A stretch of DNA of 64,000 nt from assembly GCA_016709145.1 (NCBI GenBank), contig JADJEK010000005.1:124001-188000 (forward strand), read 5' to 3'. The stretch's first letter is position 1. Every line of letters starts with the position of its first letter. A program made the position numbers and the translations under genes. The notes under the pieces are model-generated. The model saw only the letters and a list, made by a program, of their open reading frames with translations. It did not search any database and was not told where the DNA came from. The stretch comes from Planctomycetota bacterium (GTDB taxonomy: Bacteria; Planctomycetota; B15-G4; JADJEK01). Below are positions 8,281-17,572 of this stretch, piece by piece.

Positions 8281-9222
8281 TCAGTGATGTCGCTGCTCGG
8301 GAGTTTTGGGGCGGGCTCGGTTCTCGCGTGCTCGCAGTCGGCTTGCGAGGACCATGCCCGCGAGCAAGGTCAGAGATACCGCGGTGATGACGCTCCACTC
8401 GTGGTGCGACCATGGTTCATTCGGCGAAGGAACGGGGACGGAGGCGGGTCTGTCCCCGATCTGTCCCTTCGGTGGGCGTTGGACCGGCGCGGTCGGGTCG
8501 GCCTTCGCTGCTTCAACGCCGATCAGCATCGGATTCGATTCAGGCGGACGGTCCGTGAACGGCCGCGGCTCTCCGGGTGGGAGCTTCGCTTCGAGCTCGA
8601 CACCCTTCTCACGGATCCAATCGCTGCGCGACCATTGGCAGCTCCCGCAGTACGTCGCGTGCGGGTACTTCGACTCCGCGCTCGCGTACCAACGGAGCGC
8701 TTCGCGCGTCGCTCCTCGATCCGCCTCGAGCTGCGCGAGGTCCAGTGCTGCCTGATGGAATTCGTCGTAGTACGCATCGTTCTCGGGACCCGCGTTGCCC
8801 GGTCCCGTCCACGCCTTCGATGGGTACGCGTCGAGGAGCGACGTCCAGACTTCGGCCGCGAGGTCGGCGTGCCCTGCCTCCTCCAACAGATGGCCCGTAC
8901 GTCGCGCGGCCCACGCACGATGCAAGCTCATCGGTCCGAGCCGCGATGCTTCGCGGAACAAGCCGAGGGCTAGGTTCGCGTCGCCCTCCTTCGCGACCTC
9001 GTTCGCGCGCGTCGCCAAGTACGTCGTGGCCCAGATCGGATCCGAGCCGAGAGCTTCCCGCAAACGCCGTTCTTCCTGCGAGAGGTCCGCGTCCGGCACT
9101 CGCAGCAGACGATCGAGTTCGGCCTTCGTCTGCGGCGAAAGCAGCGCTTCGACCGGGTCCGACGGGACTGCCGCCGTGACGAGCACGACGAACAGCCACG
9201 CTGCCGACATTGCGGCCGTCAT
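8281..9222 (-). CDS. Exported TPR-like protein with C-terminal membrane anchor
   Basis: 313 aa, not assigned to a named family. Residues 1-22 look like a signal peptide. Residues about 50-215 are helical with TPR-like periodicity (NLALGLFREASRLGP, then ALDLAQLEADRGATREALRW). A short CGSC cysteine pair follows near residue 215. After a proline-rich linker, a membrane segment (SVITAVSLTLLAGMVLASRL) and a basic tail end the protein, so most of it probably sits in the periplasm. The ATG at 9222 has AGAGG 7 nt upstream. The linker residues GQIGDRPASVPVP are encoded by a GGGGAC/GTCCCC repeat (8432-8467), so a repeat has been absorbed into the coding sequence. The function is unknown. Confidence 0.75.
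   Translation of the reverse strand: MTAAMSAAWLFVVLVTAAVPSDPVEALLSPQTKAELDRLLRVPDADLSQEERRLREALGSDPIWATTYLATRANEVAKEGDANLALGLFREASRLGPMSLHRAWAARRTGHLLEEAGHADLAAEVWTSLLDAYPSKAWTGPGNAGPENDAYYDEFHQAALDLAQLEADRGATREALRWYASAESKYPHATYCGSCQWSRSDWIREKGVELEAKLPPGEPRPFTDRPPESNPMLIGVEAAKADPTAPVQRPPKGQIGDRPASVPVPSPNEPWSHHEWSVITAVSLTLLAGMVLASRLRARENRARPKTPEQRHH
8432..8467. repeat. GGGGAC/GTCCCC REP-like motif inside a coding region
   Basis: This copy differs by essentially one base from the motif that ends element A1 (8031-8069), and lies in frame in the linker of the TPR-like gene. Related motifs are at 10791-10825, 24417-24454, 25181-25218 and 59857-59945. The core is an inverted repeat of GGGGAC and GTCCCC separated by about 12 nt. 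REP sequences spread by RAYT transposases have this general form, but no RAYT gene is in the window. Confidence 0.75.
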
Positions 9223-9286
9223 CGCTCGGCCTCTTCACTGGCGCGGACGCAGGTGTTCTCGGCTCGACCCATGATCCCTTGATCCT

Positions 9287-10696
9287 TCACCGCGACGCCG
9301 TCGTGAACTCGACGACGACCGGCACGAGCGGCGTGCCTTCGACCGACTGGAACGACTGGAACTCGCCGCCGTTCAAACCGTAGCGGTACGTGCGGCCCGG
9401 CTCGAGCTTCACCGGCAATGTGACGACTCGCCGCGCCGCGTCCCACGCCGGCGGTCCCGCGGTCGGCGGGAAGTCCGACTTCGCGCCGACGAGGACGAAC
9501 GAGAAGCCGTTCGCCATCTTGCGATCGAAGGTGACTCGGATCACGGTCGTCGCGGGATCCACGTCGGTGGCACCGTTCGCGGGCTCCATCGACACGACAC
9601 GCGGCGCGATCGCCTCGACCGTCTTCACGTGCGCGGCCTGCTCGACGAACCACGCGACGATGCGCGGCGCGAATGCGTCGAGGTCCGGATAGCGCTCGCG
9701 GTCGGCTTCGTACTCCTCGAGCAACGCAGCGAAGTCCGCGGTCCACGTGAACCCACGCCGCGCGTTGTCCGCCGCGTCGGCACGCGCCGCGTCGGCGCCT
9801 TGGTGCTCGGCGACGTAACGATTCACGCACGCCCGCACGAGGGACTCGTAGAGCATGATCCGCCACGTCGGATACGCCTGCATCTCCATCGTCTTCTGCA
9901 CGGTCGTGAACAACGCACGCCCCGGCGCTTCGAGTGCGTCGGCGTGACGGTCGATCACGGGGTTCGCGAAGTTGTGCGTGAACTCGTGGACGACGGTCGG
10001 AACGTGCTCGGGGCCGAACTCGGCGACGCCCTCCGCATCCCATTTCCAAATGCCCATGACCGGCGAGAGATCGAAGCGCCCGTCCTCGAATTGAACGCCA
10101 CAGCCGTAGTTGTTCGGCCCGTTCAGCAGCGACGGGATGACCGTGAACGTGGCGCGGACCGAGCGCTCCCCGAAGTAACCAGCGACCCAAGCTTCGATCT
10201 TCGCGTCCGCGAGACGCTCGGCGAGGCGGAGCTCGGTGCGCCGGTAACGGTCGGCTTGCGACGCGAAGAACTCGACGAACTTCGTGTCGATGACGAACGA
10301 CCGCAGCCGATCGAGGTACTCGGTCGCGATGTCCTCGGTCCATCGAGCGTCGAGACGCGCGGGCCGCGGAGTCAACGGCATGCGCGGCAGCAGGCTCTCG
10401 ACGTCGTCGCAATGCAGAGCGAGATCGGGCACGGCGTCGAACGTGATGCCGTGGTCCCTGCGCAGCACTCTCGCGTACTCGACCGCGGGATGCGTGCGGA
10501 ACGCGTCGAACCAATCCTCGACGGCGTCGGCGTAGGGCGACTCGGCCCGATCGTCGTTGAACTCAGGATCCCCCGCGAGCCGAGCGACGATGCAGAACAA
10601 CTCGACGCGAGCATCGCAACGAACGGTGATCGACGCAGCCGCCGGCTCGACGGGTTGGATCCAAGCGATCGAGGAGACGATCACCGACGTGAGCAT
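9287..10696 (-). CDS. DUF4932-like zinc metalloprotease with Ig-like C-terminus
   Basis: 469 aa with a short hydrophobic N-terminus that may be a signal peptide. HEFTH at residues 237-241 is an HExxH zinc-protease motif. The surrounding layout (GPNNYGCGVQFEDGR before it, a long helical region after it) resembles DUF4932 proteins. Residues about 370-469 form a second domain beginning PANGATDVDPATTVIRV, similar to the Ig-like (SbsA/big-like) modules of exported proteins. The ATG at 10696 is chosen because GGAG lies 9 nt upstream; a TTG further upstream is less likely. It is probably an envelope or extracellular protease; the substrate is unknown. It is transcribed divergently from the M14 carboxypeptidase. 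Confidence 0.8.
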   Translation of the reverse strand: MLTSVIVSSIAWIQPVEPAAASITVRCDARVELFCIVARLAGDPEFNDDRAESPYADAVEDWFDAFRTHPAVEYARVLRRDHGITFDAVPDLALHCDDVESLLPRMPLTPRPARLDARWTEDIATEYLDRLRSFVIDTKFVEFFASQADRYRRTELRLAERLADAKIEAWVAGYFGERSVRATFTVIPSLLNGPNNYGCGVQFEDGRFDLSPVMGIWKWDAEGVAEFGPEHVPTVVHEFTHNFANPVIDRHADALEAPGRALFTTVQKTMEMQAYPTWRIMLYESLVRACVNRYVAEHQGADAARADAADNARRGFTWTADFAALLEEYEADRERYPDLDAFAPRIVAWFVEQAAHVKTVEAIAPRVVSMEPANGATDVDPATTVIRVTFDRKMANGFSFVLVGAKSDFPPTAGPPAWDAARRVVTLPVKLEPGRTYRYGLNGGEFQSFQSVEGTPLVPVVVEFTTASR

Positions 10697-10790
10697 GGTC
10701 AAGCACTCCGAACCCAAGCGAAGCCAAGCCTACAGGCGAGGCCGTCCGTCGTCGTGCCTCGCATCCCTCGGGGACGGAACGCGAACGCAT

Positions 10791-10825
10791 GACGGGGACA
10801 GTCCCCGATGCGGGGACAGTCCCTG
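10791..10825. repeat. GGGGAC/GTCCCC REP-like motif
   Basis: Contains the perfect short palindrome GGGGACAGTCCCC followed by a second GGGGACAGTCCC. It sits between two divergent genes, where it could affect either promoter. It is related to the motifs at 8031, 8432, 24417, 25181 and 59857. Confidence 0.75.
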
Positions 10826-10839
10826 AACGCCTCGCACCC

Positions 10840-10910
10840 CTCGTCGTCCCTCACGTCCCTCGCGTCCCTCGTCATCCCTCTCGTCCCTCTCGTCCCTCGC
10901 GTCCCCTCCG
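10840..10910. repeat. C/T-rich tandem repeat, ~9-bp unit
   Basis: About eight imperfect copies of a CCTCGCGTC-like unit lie 35-105 nt upstream of the M14 carboxypeptidase start, immediately after a REP-like motif. It is a simple minisatellite; copy number is probably variable between strains. Confidence 0.8.
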
Positions 10911-10945
10911 TATGCTCCCCACCCGCCACCCCCGCGGAGCCCCCC

Positions 10946-13396
10946 ATGCGCCTCCTCCTCCCCCTCCTCTCGCTCGCGATCGTGTCCTTCGCCTCCGCGC
11001 AAACCCCTTCCTCCCCGGAATCCCATCTCGGCCGTCCGGTCGGCCGCGACTTCGAGCTCGCCGACTGGAACGAGGTGTCGAGCTACTACACGAAGCTCGC
11101 GAGCGAGACTCCGCGCGTCGTGACCGAGGTCGCCGGCAAGACGACCGAAGGGCGCGACTTCCTGGTCTGCGCGATCTCGTCGGAGGAGAACATCGCGAAG
11201 CTGCCGCTGTTGAAAGCCCTCGCGCGGCGCATCGCCGATCCGCGCGGTCTGACGCTGCCCGAGCGCGAGAACCTGCTCGCGACCGCGAAGCCGTTCTTGT
11301 TCCTGTCGCTGGCGATGCACTCGAACGAGACCGCCGCGCCGCAATTCGGCATGGAGCTCGCGCATCGCCTCGCGACATCGGACGCCGAACCGTTCAAGAG
11401 CGCGCGCGAGAAGGTCGTCACGGTGATCCTGCCGTGCACGAATCCCGACGGGCTCGACGCGGTCGTCTCGTGGTACCGCAAGACCGTCGGCACTCCGCTC
11501 GAAGCGAGCGGCATGCTCGAGCTCTATCAGCGCTACGCCGGCCACGACAACAACCGCGACTGGTTCATGCTGAACCTCGAGGAGACGCGCCTCGTGACGC
11601 GGCTGCTCTACACCGAGTGGTTCCCGCAGGTGTATTGGGACGTTCATCAACAAGGCCAGAGCGGCGAGCGCCTGTTCGTGCCGCCGTTCCGCGATCCGCT
11701 CGGTCCGAACCTCGATCCCGGCGTGATGGCCGGCATCGACTCGCTGTGCTCGCGCGCGGTCCACGACATGACGCAGCAGGGGATCCGCGGCGTCGCCACC
11801 GGCGTGACGTTCGACATGTGGTGGAACGGCGGCAATCGCAACGTGCCGGTCCGCCACAACATGATCGGTCTGCTGACCGAGGCCGCATCGGTCGACCTCG
11901 CGTCGCCGGTGTTCCTGCGGCCGTCGGAGTTGCGCATGCCCGGCGGCGGCGACTACGCGCCGGCGCATCGGTTCCTCGATCCGTGGCCGGGCGGCTGGTG
12001 GCGCATCCGCGACATCATCGATTACGAGCACGCGTTCGCGAACTCGCTGCTCGCGAACTTGGCCCGTGAACCGCGACTGTGGCTCGAGACGGTGCTCCGC
12101 GCCGCCGAGCGCGCGTCGACGCTCGAGCCCGACGAAGCCCCGATCGCGTGGATCCTGCCCGCGACGCAACCCGATCCCGGCGCGACGACGCGCCTCGTCG
12201 ACAACTTGATCGCGACCGGAGTCGAACTGACGGTCGCGCAGGCCGAGTTCAAGGCCGACGGTCGCTCGTGGCCCGCGGGCTCGATCGTGATCCGCGCCGA
12301 TCAGCCGTACTCGACGCACGTGCGCGATCTGTTCGAGATCCAGCGCTATCCCGAAGGCGACCCGCCCTACGACGTCGCGGGCTGGACACTGCCCTTGCTG
12401 ATGGGAGTCGATCGCGTCGAAGTCGTGCGCGAGCACGACGCCAAGCTCGTCCCCGCGAAGACGTCCGGCGAAGCGCTGGCCGGATTCGCGCGTCGTGACG
12501 CGACGAAAGGCCTGAACCTCGCCGACAGCGACCATTGGCGCTCCGTGTTCGCGACGCTGGCGAAGGGCGAAAGCGTCAAGATCGACGTCGACGGCGATGG
12601 GCGGTGGTTCGCGCCGACCAACACCTCGAAGACGCAGAGCGTGACGCTGCCGCGCATCGGCCTCTACGCACCGTGGTCGACGAGCATGGACGAAGGCTGG
12701 ATGCGCTACGTATTCGACACGTTCGGCGTGCCGTACACGCGCGTGCGCAACGAGCAGATCCGCGCCGGACGGCTGCATGAGTTCGTCGACGTCCTCGTGT
12801 TGCCGGACGTCTCCGCGCGCGAACTCGATCGCGGCCGCGCGAAGGGCTCGATCCACGAGCCCTACGCCGACGGCCTCGCGCCCGAAGGCGCACACGCGAT
12901 CGCCGAGTTCGTGCGCCGCGGCGGCACGCTGGTCACGATGGACGGCTCGGCGCGTTGGGCGATCGACTTGTTCCAGCTACCGACCGAGGACGCCGCGCGC
13001 GCGAAGGACGCCGGCGAGTTCTCGTGCCCCGGCAGCGTGCTCGCTGCGATCCCCGAATCCGACCGCACGATGTTCACCTTCGGCCTGCAGCCGACGCTCG
13101 CGGTGTTCTTCGCCGGATCGTCGGCGTTCCAGCTCAAGAAGACCGATGGCAAGGACAAGGACGTGAAGGACGACGCGAAGATCGACGTCCTGTTGCGTTA
13201 CGCGAAATCGAGCTTGCTGTTGTCAGGCTGGATCAAGAAGCCCGAGACGATCGCGGGCCACGCGGCGTGGATGCGCGCACAAGTCGGTGCGGGTCGCGTG
13301 CACCTGTTCGCGTTCCGGCCGCATTACCGCGGCTGGTCGCAAGGCACCTACAACCTGCTGTTCCGCGCGATCCTCGACGGGCGCGCGCGGTCATGA
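10946..13396 (+). CDS. Secreted M14 family zinc carboxypeptidase
   Basis: 816 aa with a signal peptide of about 19 residues (ending FASAQ). The M14 metal ligands are visible: H125 and E128 in MHSNETAAPQ, and H234 in DVHQQGQ. The substrate-binding asparagine and arginine lie in NNRDW (202-206) and the likely catalytic glutamate is E312 in GLLTEAAS. The C-terminal ~400 residues have no obvious family and probably form accessory sandwich domains, including a flavodoxin-like or GATase-like stretch near FGVPYTRVRNEQIRAG. The ATG at 10946 has GGAG 6 nt upstream and starts the signal peptide. Its end overlaps the convergent glycosyltransferase gene by 6 nt. It is probably an extracellular peptidase for nutrient or peptidoglycan/protein turnover. 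Confidence 0.9.
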   Translation: MRLLLPLLSLAIVSFASAQTPSSPESHLGRPVGRDFELADWNEVSSYYTKLASETPRVVTEVAGKTTEGRDFLVCAISSEENIAKLPLLKALARRIADPRGLTLPERENLLATAKPFLFLSLAMHSNETAAPQFGMELAHRLATSDAEPFKSAREKVVTVILPCTNPDGLDAVVSWYRKTVGTPLEASGMLELYQRYAGHDNNRDWFMLNLEETRLVTRLLYTEWFPQVYWDVHQQGQSGERLFVPPFRDPLGPNLDPGVMAGIDSLCSRAVHDMTQQGIRGVATGVTFDMWWNGGNRNVPVRHNMIGLLTEAASVDLASPVFLRPSELRMPGGGDYAPAHRFLDPWPGGWWRIRDIIDYEHAFANSLLANLAREPRLWLETVLRAAERASTLEPDEAPIAWILPATQPDPGATTRLVDNLIATGVELTVAQAEFKADGRSWPAGSIVIRADQPYSTHVRDLFEIQRYPEGDPPYDVAGWTLPLLMGVDRVEVVREHDAKLVPAKTSGEALAGFARRDATKGLNLADSDHWRSVFATLAKGESVKIDVDGDGRWFAPTNTSKTQSVTLPRIGLYAPWSTSMDEGWMRYVFDTFGVPYTRVRNEQIRAGRLHEFVDVLVLPDVSARELDRGRAKGSIHEPYADGLAPEGAHAIAEFVRRGGTLVTMDGSARWAIDLFQLPTEDAARAKDAGEFSCPGSVLAAIPESDRTMFTFGLQPTLAVFFAGSSAFQLKKTDGKDKDVKDDAKIDVLLRYAKSSLLLSGWIKKPETIAGHAAWMRAQVGAGRVHLFAFRPHYRGWSQGTYNLLFRAILDGRARS

Positions 13397-14659
13397 CGCC
13401 GCGCCGGCGCGACGACCGGCCGGCACCGACTCGATGACGTCGATCGCGTTCGCTTCGCCGCGCTCGCGACGGATCGTGTCGCCGAGAACGCGAGCCCGCT
13501 CGCGGACGTTTCGATCCTCGACCAGCGGTTCGAGCGCTCGCGCCATGCGATCGACGTCGACGCGGGAACGCGGCAGCGTCGATCCCACGCCGAGCGCATG
13601 CACGCGCACGCCGTTGTTGAACTGGTCGTGCGCGAACGGCACCACGAGCGTCGGCACTCCCGCGCGCAGCCCCTGCGCGGTCGAGCCGATGCCGCCATGC
13701 ACGACGACGGCTCTAGCGCGCGGGAACACGCTCGAGTACGGCGCATAGCCGAACGCGGCGACGTCGCGCGGCAGATCTCGAGGCACGTTCTCCTGCGGCC
13801 CGACGAGCAGCAGCCCGCGCCGCCCGATGCGCTCGCACGCACGCGCCGCGACCTCGTAGAAGTCCCCGGCGTTGAACACCGCGGTCGAACCGAGCGCGAA
13901 CACGATCGGCGGCTCACCCGCGTCGAGGAACCGCTGCACGTCGGCGGGCGTCACCGCATCGGCGCGATCATCGTGCATGGTGAAGCCCGCGACGTGCGAT
14001 CGCGGCGGATCGTCGTGTTGCGGCGCTCGGAACGCGGGCGACCACAGACCGAGCGTCGCCGCCGCCTCGGCCGCATCCTGTTGCCACGGACTGCGCTCGC
14101 GCGTGAGTCCGAGCCGCGCGCGGATCGCACGCAGTTCGCGGTCGACGCCACCGCGCATGAGGCTCCACAGCGGCGGCCCGAGCGTACGCGCCAACCACGC
14201 ACTGGCACGAGTCGGCGCCATCTGCATCGCCGGGATCGGATCGGCGCGTGAGAACCAGATCAGCGGCGCGAGATCGACGCCGACGTACGGAACGCCGCGC
14301 TGCTGCGCGACCCAGCGCGTTCCGAAGGCGATGCGATGCGCGACGATCACGTCGGGCACGAACGCGTCCGCCGCCGCCCGCAGATCGGCGACGCCGCGCG
14401 GGGTCTCCTCGAGGATCATCTTCATCACGCGATTGCCCGAACTCATGCCGTGCATCAGCTTGCGCTCGCGGATCACGGCGCCGAGATCACGCGTTTCGCC
14501 GAGCGGCGCGAACGCGAGTCCGGAACGCGTGACGTGCTCGCGGAACCACGCGGGGCCGACGCATTGGACGTCGTGACCGCGGCGCAGCGCTTCGAGCCCC
14601 AATGCGACGAACGGATTGATGTCGCCGAAGCTGCCGATCGTCACGAACTGGATGCGCAT
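13391..14659 (-). CDS. GT1-like (UGT/sterol glucosyltransferase type) glycosyltransferase
   Basis: 422 aa, GT-B fold. The N-terminal acceptor domain starts with MRIQFVTIGSFGDINPFVAL, the typical glycine-rich entry. The C-terminal nucleotide-sugar domain carries the UGT-like signature VVVHGGIGSTAQGLRAGVP followed by the basic/acidic FAHDQFNN segment (donor-binding HGG...D/Q pattern). The protein has no signal peptide, so it acts in the cytoplasm or on the inner membrane surface. Homologues glycosylate sterols, lipids or polyketides; the acceptor cannot be told from sequence. The 3' end overlaps the convergent M14 peptidase by 6 nt. Its start is 87 nt from the divergent serine hydrolase. Confidence 0.88.
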   Translation of the reverse strand: MRIQFVTIGSFGDINPFVALGLEALRRGHDVQCVGPAWFREHVTRSGLAFAPLGETRDLGAVIRERKLMHGMSSGNRVMKMILEETPRGVADLRAAADAFVPDVIVAHRIAFGTRWVAQQRGVPYVGVDLAPLIWFSRADPIPAMQMAPTRASAWLARTLGPPLWSLMRGGVDRELRAIRARLGLTRERSPWQQDAAEAAATLGLWSPAFRAPQHDDPPRSHVAGFTMHDDRADAVTPADVQRFLDAGEPPIVFALGSTAVFNAGDFYEVAARACERIGRRGLLLVGPQENVPRDLPRDVAAFGYAPYSSVFPRARAVVVHGGIGSTAQGLRAGVPTLVVPFAHDQFNNGVRVHALGVGSTLPRSRVDVDRMARALEPLVEDRNVRERARVLGDTIRRERGEANAIDVIESVPAGRRAGAAS

Positions 14660-14746
14660 CGCGGGGCTCGTCGGAAGCGTCGGAAGGGCTGGTAGCGTAG
14701 CCGCGCTGACGAGATCGGAATCGCCCCAAGGATCGGGAGGAATCGG

Positions 14747-16135
14747 ATGTCGACGTCGTCGTTCGCTCTGGCGTGCATGGCCTTCGTCACTTCAGCGCCG
14801 TGCGCGGTCGCGGGACTCGAACACCTCGAACCGGACATCCGCGCGTTGGCGCAGCCGATGCTCGACGACGAGCACGCACCCGGCATGGCGATCGGCATCC
14901 TGAAGGCCGGCGAGCGCATCACGCTCGGAGTCGGACGAGTTCGCCTCGATGCCGAAGGCGCGCCGACGGCCGACACGCTGTACGAGATCGGCTCGATCTC
15001 GAAGGTGTTCACGGCGACGCTGCTCGCGGACGCGCAACTGCGCGGCCTGTTGTCGATCGACGATCCGCTGGCGAAGTTCGTGCCCGAGGATTCGGACGCG
15101 CCGGAGTTCGACGGCGTCGGCATCACGCTGACACAGTTGTCGACGCATCGTTCCGCGTTGCCGCGGATGCCGCCGAACTGGTTCCCGCCCGACCTCGCCG
15201 ATCCGTTCAAGGGCTACGACCGCGCGCGGCTGTTCCGCGACCTCGAGGACATCGTGCTGACGCGCGCTCCCGGCGCGCAGTACGAGTACTCGAACCTCGC
15301 GGTCGGATTGCTCGGACAGATCGTCGTCGACGTCACCGGCGCGAAGGACTACGGCGCGTTGCTGACCGAACGCATCACGGCTCCGCTCGGCATGAGCGAC
15401 ACCACGCTCGATCTGTCGGACCAGCAGCGCGCGCGGTTCGCACCGCCGTACAACGCCGATCTGCGCCCCGATCGCGACTGGACGTTCGACGCGCTCGCGG
15501 GTGCGGGCGCGATCCGCTCGACCGTCGACGACATGCTGACGTTCGCGGAGGCGGACCTCGCCGCGGAGAAGGACGCGACGAACGATCCCGCGCGTCAGGC
15601 CTTGGCCTTCACGCACGAGAAGCGCGCCGAGTTCCCGGGCGACGCCAAGGGCGGGGTGGCGCTCGGGTGGCATCTGCGCGGCGATGGCGCTCGCTGGCAC
15701 AACGGTCAGACCGGCGGGTACCACGCGTTCCTCGGGATCGCGCCGCAGCACGATCTCGCCGTGGTCGTGCTGGCGAACGCACCGACGGGGTTCGTCGATG
15801 CGTTCGCGATCGGTGTGCTGAAGCTCGCCGCCGGCGAAGCGGTCGAGCCGCTGCAGATCCAGCGGCCGGTCGAGGTCGAGCGCGCCACGCTCGAGAGCTA
15901 CGTCGGTCGGTACCGGTTGAATCCCGTGAACTGGATCGCGGTGACGCTCGAGGGCCACAAGCTCTTCGTCCAACTCACGGGCCAGCCGGCGCTGCGTGTG
16001 TATCCCGAGAACGATGCGAAGTTCCGCTATCGCGTGGTCGACGCGGTCATCACGTTCGAACTCGACGACGAGGATCGCGTCGCCGCGCTCGTGCTGCATC
16101 AGAACGGGCAGGACATGCGCGCGCCGCGCGAGTGA
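14747..16135 (+). CDS. Beta-lactamase-fold serine hydrolase, exported
   Basis: 462 aa with a signal peptide of ~22 residues. It is a class C beta-lactamase/DD-peptidase-related enzyme: the nucleophile motif SISK is at 83-86 (SxxK), YSN at 181-183, and the third box HNGQTGG at 318-324 (HxG variant of KTG). The last ~90 residues resemble the DUF3471-like lipocalin-type tail common after this fold. A strong ribosome site (GGGAGG, 6 nt before ATG) fixes the start. Members are esterases, D-aminopeptidases or penicillin-binding proteins; true beta-lactam hydrolysis should not be assumed. It stands alone, with a convergent lipoprotein gene 22 nt downstream. Confidence 0.92.
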   Translation: MSTSSFALACMAFVTSAPCAVAGLEHLEPDIRALAQPMLDDEHAPGMAIGILKAGERITLGVGRVRLDAEGAPTADTLYEIGSISKVFTATLLADAQLRGLLSIDDPLAKFVPEDSDAPEFDGVGITLTQLSTHRSALPRMPPNWFPPDLADPFKGYDRARLFRDLEDIVLTRAPGAQYEYSNLAVGLLGQIVVDVTGAKDYGALLTERITAPLGMSDTTLDLSDQQRARFAPPYNADLRPDRDWTFDALAGAGAIRSTVDDMLTFAEADLAAEKDATNDPARQALAFTHEKRAEFPGDAKGGVALGWHLRGDGARWHNGQTGGYHAFLGIAPQHDLAVVVLANAPTGFVDAFAIGVLKLAAGEAVEPLQIQRPVEVERATLESYVGRYRLNPVNWIAVTLEGHKLFVQLTGQPALRVYPENDAKFRYRVVDAVITFELDDEDRVAALVLHQNGQDMRAPRE

Positions 16136-16157
16136 CGCGACGCGAGGCGTCGAGATC

Positions 16158-17477
16158 TCACATCTGCCAGTTCACGAGCGGCAACCACCGCGCCCACGAC
16201 GGGTTGGTCGGGATGTGGTTGATCAAGCCGACCTGGAAGCCGAAGCCGTCGATCGTTTCGGCGTGATTGAACGCGCCGAACGTGACGCCGGTCTGCGCCT
16301 TCTCGATCCGCGTGCATAGGCTGATGCCGAGGCCGTGGAAGTCCTTCGCGTTCAAGTGGCCGAGCGCCGCGACGATGCCGCGCATCGAACCGGCTCGCGC
16401 GCGCAAGCCCGTGACCGCGATGCCGGCGATCGTGCCGGGATCCGCTTCCCCGCGCTCGCCGCGGCGGCGCGCTTCGTCCATCTTCTTGGTGACGTCACTG
16501 ACCTCGACGTCGTCGCCGTGTTCGACGGACTTCTTGAGGTCCTCCTGCATCTGCTCGAGCGCTTCGTCGAGCTCCTTCGAGTGTCCGCCTGCTTCGAGGA
16601 AGCCGAGCGCGAGCGAGAGGCCATGCATCGTGCGGCCAGCGCCCGCCCCACCCAGCCCGACGGTGATGCCGGTGGCATCGCGTCCGGCGCCGGCCTTGAT
16701 CCCGGCCAGCGTCAAGCCCGTCGTGTCTTGGCCCGCACCGGAGACCAGAAGGGCCGCGTTCACGCCGGTGGCCGAGCCGCCGCAACCGCCGACGAGACCG
16801 GCCACGTTCACACCGTGGATCGATCCGCCGGATCCGCCGACGAGGCCCGCCATCGAAACGCCGCAAACGCTTCCGCCCGCGCCGTTCACGAGCAGCGCCG
16901 CGTTCACGCCGCGCAAGTCTCCGCCGCAGCCGTTCACGAGTCCGGCGACGTGGACGCCGGTCATCGAGCGGCCCGCGCCGTTCACGATCAACGCGCCACC
17001 GATGCCCGTCACGTCGTGACCGGAGCCATTCACGACACCGGCGACGTGGACGCCGACCATGTCCGACTCGGCGGCATTCACGCCGAGTGCGAGGAACGCT
17101 CCGCGCAGGTTTTCCGCGATGTTCGAGACCAGGCCGATCCCGATGCCGTTGACGTCGCCCGTCGCATCACCGCCCGCCGCGGCCCACAGCGTCGCGTTGA
17201 CGCCGTTGATCGTGCCGAGGTCGTCGTCGGACCAATTCAGGCGCAGACCGTTCCAGTCCTTGCTGTTGCCGAGGCAGATGCCCGTCTCCGCGAAGCCGAT
17301 CGGAATGTGGCCGTGCCACGCTTCCCGCTTCGGGAGTTCTTCGGCCGACGCGCTTTCCTTCGCGTCGGTCGGCGCCGGGGCCGGAGCCTTCGTGTCCTGC
17401 TGTCCGATCCACGCGCCCGGACTCGTCGCCGAGCAACCACACACCGCAAGTACGCAGAGCAACGCGAACGAACGCAT
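16158..17477 (-). CDS. Repeat lipoprotein, LA_2272-like surface repeat family
   Basis: 439 aa. The N-terminus MRSFALLCVLAVCGCSATS is a lipoprotein signal with cysteine in VCGC. The mature protein starts with a variable linker, then a motif GICLGNSKDWNGLRLNW, then ~15 tandem repeats of about 21 residues built on GVNxAGLVNGxGG (for example GVHVAGLVNGCGGDLRG, GVNVAGLVGGCGGSATG). This pattern resembles the LA_2272-type surface repeat proteins of spirochaetes. A coiled-coil insert lies at about 295-345. The ATG at 17477 has GGAGAG 6 nt upstream. It is paralogous to the next upstream gene, and the last 52 nt (including stop) are identical in the two genes. It is probably a surface or outer-membrane-associated lipoprotein of unknown role. 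Confidence 0.85.
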   Translation of the reverse strand: MRSFALLCVLAVCGCSATSPGAWIGQQDTKAPAPAPTDAKESASAEELPKREAWHGHIPIGFAETGICLGNSKDWNGLRLNWSDDDLGTINGVNATLWAAAGGDATGDVNGIGIGLVSNIAENLRGAFLALGVNAAESDMVGVHVAGVVNGSGHDVTGIGGALIVNGAGRSMTGVHVAGLVNGCGGDLRGVNAALLVNGAGGSVCGVSMAGLVGGSGGSIHGVNVAGLVGGCGGSATGVNAALLVSGAGQDTTGLTLAGIKAGAGRDATGITVGLGGAGAGRTMHGLSLALGFLEAGGHSKELDEALEQMQEDLKKSVEHGDDVEVSDVTKKMDEARRRGERGEADPGTIAGIAVTGLRARAGSMRGIVAALGHLNAKDFHGLGISLCTRIEKAQTGVTFGAFNHAETIDGFGFQVGLINHIPTNPSWARWLPLVNWQM

Positions 17478-17572
17478 GAAGGTCTCTCCGTTGGGAATCC
17501 GAGGAGTCGTCGAACGCATGGAACCGGGAGCGCGCGCCGCCATCGCGACGCGCGCTCGCGGTCGACTTCGAC

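Noticed and set aside
14747..16135. Antibiotic-resistance beta-lactamase
   Set aside because: The SxxK/YSN/HxG set is common to esterases and peptidases of the family; nothing shows beta-lactam activity.
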